From Tritrichomonas musculus (lineage: Eukaryota; Parabasalia; Tritrichomonadida; Tritrichomonadidae), in the NCBI GenBank assembly GCA_039105265.1, contig JAPFFF010000015.1, positions 1,364,001 to 1,428,000 on the forward strand: DNA of 64,000 nucleotides, written 5' to 3'. The position numbers and the translations under genes were made by a program. Numbering within the stretch: position 1 is the stretch's first letter; each line of letters starts with the position of its first letter. This document shows positions 58,645 to 64,000 of this stretch, in pieces. The notes below the pieces were generated by a model. It saw nothing but the letters and a program-made list of their open reading frames with translations. It had not been told where the DNA came from and made no database searches.

Positions 58645-60109
58645 TAATTTACATTTTTGATTTCACAACAAATTAACAAAAAACAATAAAGTATTTGTAA
58701 TAAATCTATATTTAGTTATAAATTCGTTTTACATGAAAAAGAAAAAATTATAAAGTAATCAATAAAATGTTCTAATAATAACATCATTTTATTTATTATA
58801 CAATTAAATCGATGCCCAATTCACGGATTCATTGTTTAATGATAGGCTTCAGTTTTCTAATCGTTAGCGATCTGCATTATCGGAATCTGGGAAGAGACAA
58901 GATCTCCCACTTAGAAAGCTTACTCAATAACTTAGCCATTTCAGGAGAATAAAAAATTAGTGTTAGGCTATGGAAATTGGATAGCGGCACCAAGAATAAA
59001 TTTTAGACTGTTGGCTATCCAGTCGAAAAATACACCAAATTAGAACCTATTAGTGAATTGTATATGAGCGCATGCTTCTCATGTCCATGTTCTAGTAAAA
59101 AAGTCCGTTCCGTACCAGTTTACTCTTCGTCATCTGCGAATTCTTCGTCTTGATCAATGTCTTCTTCGTCTTCGAAGATGTTGTCGCTCAATACCAAACG
59201 GATGATGTTGTCGACTATCGTCGCAATCAGCACATAAGTCTTCATCCAAATTTGAGAGACTCTAGATGTCGTGCCATTTAAAGAGGTTATCGGTTTTGAA
59301 GTCAAACTCGTCACCAAAGTACTCTTCGATTGACTTGAGGAGGTCATTGGCTGACTGGATTTCCGAGATGCCGATGGCTTCGACGTGCTTGTCTCGGAGG
59401 GCTAATCATGGGGAAGAGGTACACACCAATAACTCTACCACTGGGTACTGTTTATGGAGAGCTACCAACGAGGAAGACTCGGGGCCTCGGGACAACTGTT
59501 TCGATCATGAAAACCGGTGTTTTTGGGGCGATTTAGGCTTCTCCAGGTCGCCTGAGTCTGGAGCTACAGGGAATTGTCAGAAAGGGCTGAAATGGGGGTG
59601 TTAATGATGAGTGGATGGGTCACCCCTCAACCTTCCTTAACTCTACTACTACAGATTTTCGGAATACCAAATGATGTATTCAAATCGCGCGAGGTTGTGA
59701 ATAATTGTTGAATATCTATTATCTCCATCACACAAATCTTGAATAGTTCCAAAAAAAATTCCTTCTACATGGGACCCCACTCTATCAAGAACAAATTTTG
59801 AATTTTTTTCAAAAGAACTGCCATTCGACCTAATAAGATTAAAATAATCCTTTTGATTTTTGTTGGTGAAACAAAAAAACATTTTGCTATTTTTAAGATT
59901 TTCAGTAGCCTATAAATTGACATGGCTAATTGGCATTCATGTATCTTTCTATTTTAATAAAAGTCCTAAGAACAATTTCAAGCAAAAAAGTTCTTAATTT
60001 TAGTGAAAAAAAATCATTTAGTATGCATTCATTCCATTTTGAGACTAAAAATTAAAATATAAAATCATCTTTATTTGATTTTATAAATATTTTAATTGTG
60101 TTTGACTTA
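58645..60109. other. Gene-poor stretch with a GC-rich island (59118-59640) of broken frames
   Basis: From 59118 to about 59640 the base composition rises sharply above the AT-rich surroundings. On the minus strand an open frame ends with an acidic tail (DNIFEDEEDIDQDEEFADDE), and just upstream, in another frame, is IEEYFGDEFDFKTDNLFKWH. Together they faintly recall the end of NAP/SET histone chaperones. On the plus strand a short ATG frame reads KRYTPITLPLGTVYGELPTR. No piece is intact. I treat this as unassigned gene debris. A 77-codon ATG frame on the minus strand (59649-59882) is also present without a domain. Confidence 0.4.
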
Positions 60110-61112
60110 GTAAGCCGTAGTTTTGAAGTGGTTTCAAATATTAGTGATGCACAAAGCTCTCAAACAAAAGGTATTTGTGACTATCTCGAAGCTCCAGAGC
60201 AGATCCTTTTAAAAAGCAAATCTAAAAACATGCCCGACGCTTATTAAACTAGATGGGTTTATCTTTTCGATGTTTTAAATTGTTGCAAAAGAAGACATAA
60301 TACTAGATATAATAATAGATATTGCAAATTTTTTACAAACTCTTCAAGTTTTTTCAAACTTTTGTGAAAAAAGATCGACTAAATTATCAGAAATTCTTCC
60401 ATTAATCTCCTCTGTGATACAAAAACTTATGCAAGTTTATGATAATTTAGTTATAGAAGAAAGTAAAGTAATATGAGATAAAGTATTTAAAACTTTTTTT
60501 GCAAGAATGATGAGTTTCTCACAATCTATTTTGAAGGCAGTATAAGACGTTTCTCATCCTGACAGGTCAACAATAAGAAAGCATGAAGAGGGATTTTCTA
60601 CAAATAATAATAATGAACAAGCAAATAAAAAGGCAATTCCAATTCTAAATCTGGAGCAAGAAATAATAGAAAACAATCAACAACATGGAAATAATATACA
60701 AACAGCTGATACTTCAAATAATAATGGAGCATCAGAACAATTTGATATACAGGAAGTTGGCAAAATAATTGCTAAAATTGTATCTCATTTAGAAGTAAAT
60801 GCAAATACAGATGAAGAATCATATCAGAAAAAAAAACTGAAGAATATGATGAGGCTGTTACTGCAAATGATTTGTATATAAGCTCATAGGAAGCTTTACA
60901 ATCAACCAAATAAAAATTCAAACTTTTTTCAATTTTGAGAAATAAGCTCAATTCTATTGATATTCTCTTTTTAGCTCCATATGACTGGCATTCAAATCTC
61001 ATACAATTTGCTATTGAACAAATAAACAAGCAAGCCAAGAATCTTAATATCAAAGATTTTGATCAAATACATATCTGTCCTAGAAATGATCCAATAAGTA
61101 TGATCACTATTT
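60110..61112 (+). pseudogene. hAT-family DNA transposase remnant
   Basis: Coding pieces on the plus strand follow the hAT order. Near 60248 is TRWVYLFDVLNCC, matching the hAT TRW motif. It is followed by IIIDIANFLQTLQVFSNFCE and KLSEILPLISSVIQKLM, the helical region after TRW (hAT proteins have a lead-in to TPTLSxVLP). An Asn-rich stretch and KIIAKIVSHLEVNANTDEES follow, then KLNSIDILFLAPYDWHSNLI. Frames change and several in-frame stops interrupt; at least five breaks are visible. Terminal repeats and target duplication were not found, so the full extent is unknown. Confidence 0.5.
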
Positions 61113-63151
61113 AGTTACTCCATATATACATTAATCTTTGGCTTTCTGAAATAATCTTTGTTTCTGTCTTTGTTACTATTAGAATTGTTTTGCTATAAAT
61201 GGAGTTGAGTATAAGTTGAATTATTTGTTCAAGAGGCTTCTTTTGTTTTTTATATTAAAGCTTTCATTATTATTTTGGCTACATATAAATTATACTCAAC
61301 ATAAAAAAAAAAAAAAAATTCAAACACGTCCAATATTCGTAACTTATCTATCTAATAATGCTAATTAGTATTTGCTAGATACTTTACTGCCAGCTTTTAT
61401 CTTCGAAAGACTTATCAATATTTATACTGCATTTTGAATTTGCATTGATGTTTTTAATAATGAGTTCTATTAAGAGGGAATCATACTGCATAGGTTGTTC
61501 ATGAGTAGTAACAGGTTGTATTACTTTAGGACAACCTTTTGATATGCAAAACATAACATTAATATTTATAAATCTATTAAAGTTATGAAAAACATATATA
61601 TCTGTTTAGGTTTCCTAAAGACTTCTTTCAGGTATTCATATATTTTTTCCATATTCTTCATCAAAATAATGCAGTCTTTAAAACAGTTGGAGATAACAAA
61701 TTTAATAATATCATTCTTTCTTTATCCTAGCATTCTTATTTAAACATTTTCAATAATTTGCTTACTTCTTGCATTTAGTTGCTTTTTAGTGAATCTATAT
61801 TTATTTTCTTCAAGCTGCCACTGTTCCTAAATGTAGATCTTTTCTCTTCTAGTTCTTTTTTCTAATAGTGTCATTATGATTTGAAATTGAGTACCATTTC
61901 ATTATGCTATTTGAGTATCTCATTCAGGAAAATTGATGAAAATTAATGTACCATATTTGAGATATGAAAATAAATTAACGATTGTTTCTATATTTATTAA
62001 AAGGATATTCAGAAATGTATTTCTAGTTTTATTTTTATTGTATCAATTGAAACATTCAATTTTAAAATTCAACCATAAATATACAATTAGGCTTGTAATT
62101 TTTTCTGATTCTCGAGATCGATAATAGATTTACTTTCTGATATCGATATATGAAATGAATACTGATATTAGAGATCGATTTCAGAGATCGAGAATTTTAT
62201 TTCTCAACATTTGATTTCAAAAATTTAAATAAAACTTTTCGTGAATTTTTGTTTTTAATATATTCTCAAATATTTCATAAAAAAATGTATTTTTTTATTT
62301 TAATCCTGAAATAAATATCAATAAATTATATAACATATTTTTATATGTTTTTGAATCCGAAATACTGATTATAAAAAAAGATAAACATGTTTGAGAACCC
62401 AATAATTGAATTCAAGTTTACAATTATTTTCATATCACATTTCATATCTGATACATAATAATACATATTTTCGATATTGTATACATGACTTTTAATCTGA
62501 TCATCGAATATCAGACGCAAAAAAGTGACGTTTTTGATATTAATTCTCGAAATAATTACACTAAATTCTTCCACTTTTTGAGAGAAAAAGTTCATCCAAA
62601 AAACATAAATTCAAAAGAATTATTAATATCAAGATGTAGTAAATTATTTAATACAAATCGCTTGAATAGCTATCATTGAATGCCGTTGAAAAAATAGTTT
62701 GATGTCTTCAGCAAGATCTTTGATTTGATATTAAATATGAAGATGATAAAAAGTTTCAGAAAAATAAATAAAATTCTCCATATTTTACAAATATACCAAA
62801 AACAATAATAATGAGATTAAAATAAATATCACCAATTTATATTTGATATGAGAACATTCTTTTTTTAAACAACTCTTTCCAAAATCTTAGGTTGAGCTAA
62901 AAAATAATGTTTTTCCTTATTATGAACAAGTTCTTTTTGAAAAACAGTTTAATTACTTTTGTTACTTATTTTGAAGATATAATAAAGATGGCTATTTGAT
63001 CTAATGTTGAAAGAATATAGATTTTGAATTAATAAGCAAATTTTTGATTTTTATTTTAATAACAACATTCTAAAAAATCATAAAACCAATTTGCATATTA
63101 AAATTTATACTTTATTTAATAATATTGGTAGAAAAGAAATTCATTTCAAAT
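61113..63151. other. Gene-free stretch
   Basis: About 2 kb with no credible gene. There is an 11-bp inverted pair GTTGAGTATAA / TTATACTCAAC (near 61204 and 61289) and a cluster of GATCGA words (62110-62195) with an imperfect inverted pair ATTCTCGAGATCGAT / AGATCGAGAAT. These may be debris of mobile DNA. Confidence 0.45.
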
Positions 63152-63285
63152 CTGTACGTTTAATATGTACGTTTAGAATTCTCATTTAATTATCCTGTAC
63201 GTTTAATCTGTACGTTTAGAATGCTTAAATAGTTTTCCTGTACGTTTAGCTCGTACGTTTAATACTTACGTTAAATAAGGACGTT
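63152..63285. repeat. 43-bp tandem array built on GTACGTTTA
   Basis: CTGTACGTTTA recurs at 63152, 63195 and 63238, exactly 43 bp apart, and each unit holds a second GTACGTTTA about 13 bp later. Six exact copies of GTACGTTTA are followed by two degenerate ones (TTACGTTAA, GGACGTTAA) to about 63285. All copies face the same way. The core contains overlapping palindromes GTAC and ACGT. Confidence 0.9.
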
Positions 63286-64000
63286 AAGTTATTAAATTGA
63301 GAATATTTCAATTTCTTCATTTTTTATTTTTAAAACATTTCGTGCATTTTTAATTAAATTAAGCTGATTTCATTTGATATCAAGAAAAATTTGTTTTTAT
63401 TCAAAAAGTTTTACTAACTGTGTTTTTTTTTGTCCGAATGAGAAAGTTGAAAGAAGCTCTATTTTTTCAATATAATACCTAAATTCTTATGATTTTCACT
63501 TTTATCATTTTATTCTTTTCTTTTCTGTTTTTTAAACATGCAAAAAACAATATATAACCAACAAAGAATAAATTTATGTTTATTTTGATTTCTTGTTTAG
63601 TTAAATTTATTTAAATTCAATTTTAATATTAAAAATTATTAACAAAACTATAAATATTGGATTTAATTTCAAATTTTTATATATATTGAAACTTTGCAAA
63701 AAGGACAAAAAAGAAAAACATGATCATAATCCATCACAAATATTGAAAATTAAATCATTGATTTAATTATTGCTTTTATTGATATAAGAAAATTTAAACT
63801 GATCGAAATATGCGTTTTTTTTTTTTGAATTGAAAAACTTAAAAAATAAACAGATTTCATATTTTTAACGAATGGATTTTTCATAAGAAATATTAAAAAA
63901 ATTTTTTTTTGATGCATTTATAATTAATTATGATTGGACATCATTTTCGACTAATATGAGATGAAACAAAACTAATACGTTAAAAAATAAATGTAACTCT
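63286..64000. other. Gene-free AT-rich stretch to the window edge
   Basis: Very AT-rich with many homopolymers. No coding frame or RNA gene is visible. Confidence 0.5.

Noticed and set aside
58861-59060. Moderately GC stretch tested as a structural RNA
   Set aside because: No tRNA or 5S-like fold or conserved boxes could be drawn.
59649-59882. 77-codon ATG frame on the minus strand
   Set aside because: No domain; it sits in a region of gene debris. Kept only as a mention in the gene-poor stretch.
62100-62200. GATCGA cluster considered as a tandem repeat or CRISPR-like array
   Set aside because: Spacing is irregular and there are too few copies for an array.

Overview
The window is AT-rich nuclear DNA of a protist with dense, almost intronless genes. 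Several features point to a trichomonad, most probably Tritrichomonas foetus or a close relative. These are short Myb-repeat proteins, LRR proteins, TCAWT-type initiator motifs a few bases upstream of start codons, a 25-nt intron ending in an ACTAA-type element, and Tc1/mariner-type DNA transposons. The organism call is inference from these traits; no database was searched.

Layout. The first 3.6 kb hold the 5' end of an unknown gene and an LRR/coiled-coil protein. A TA-flanked inverted-repeat element (3.6-5.5 kb) abuts a membrane protein with a degenerate cyclic-nucleotide phosphodiesterase domain. From 8.8 to 23.3 kb lie a Myb protein, a large helical protein, an atypical Rho-like GTPase with a 25-nt intron, a tectonic-like ciliary protein, a PAQR receptor, a VTA1-like ESCRT factor, a syntaxin, a bromodomain-SfsA fusion, an XPF-like nuclease-dead protein and a small PH-like protein. 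A 7.3-kb gene (23.4-30.7 kb) has the HEAT-FAT-FRB-kinase-FATC plan of TOR, but its kinase catalytic residues are gone. From 31.8 to 48.6 kb come a second short Myb protein, a tandem adenosine deaminase whose second half is a pseudoenzyme, a three-repeat Myb, a HEATR5/Laa1-like protein, an Spp2-like G-patch splicing factor, a PH-LRR (CARMIL-like) protein and a CaMKK-like kinase with an N-myristoylation motif. From 48.6 to 58 kb there is a pogo-like DNA transposon with a gutted transposase, a BET protein, a tRNA-Leu(CAA), a coiled-coil protein, an ARM-like protein and a PAC3-like proteasome chaperone. The last 6 kb are gene-poor, with a short palindromic MITE, a GC-rich island of broken frames, a hAT-like transposase remnant and a 43-bp tandem array built on GTACGTTTA.

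Themes. Membrane traffic (syntaxin, VTA1, HEATR5, Rho-like GTPase), chromatin reading (two bromodomain proteins, three Myb proteins) and signalling (TOR-like, kinase, PDE-like) dominate. There is no operon logic; two head-to-head gene pairs share intergenic gaps of 86 and 58 bp. An unusual theme is pseudoenzymes: TOR-like, PDE-like, ADA second half, XPF-like and a Rho-like GTPase all keep the fold while losing catalytic residues. The most novel architecture is the bromodomain joined to an SfsA-type PD-(D/E)xK nuclease domain.
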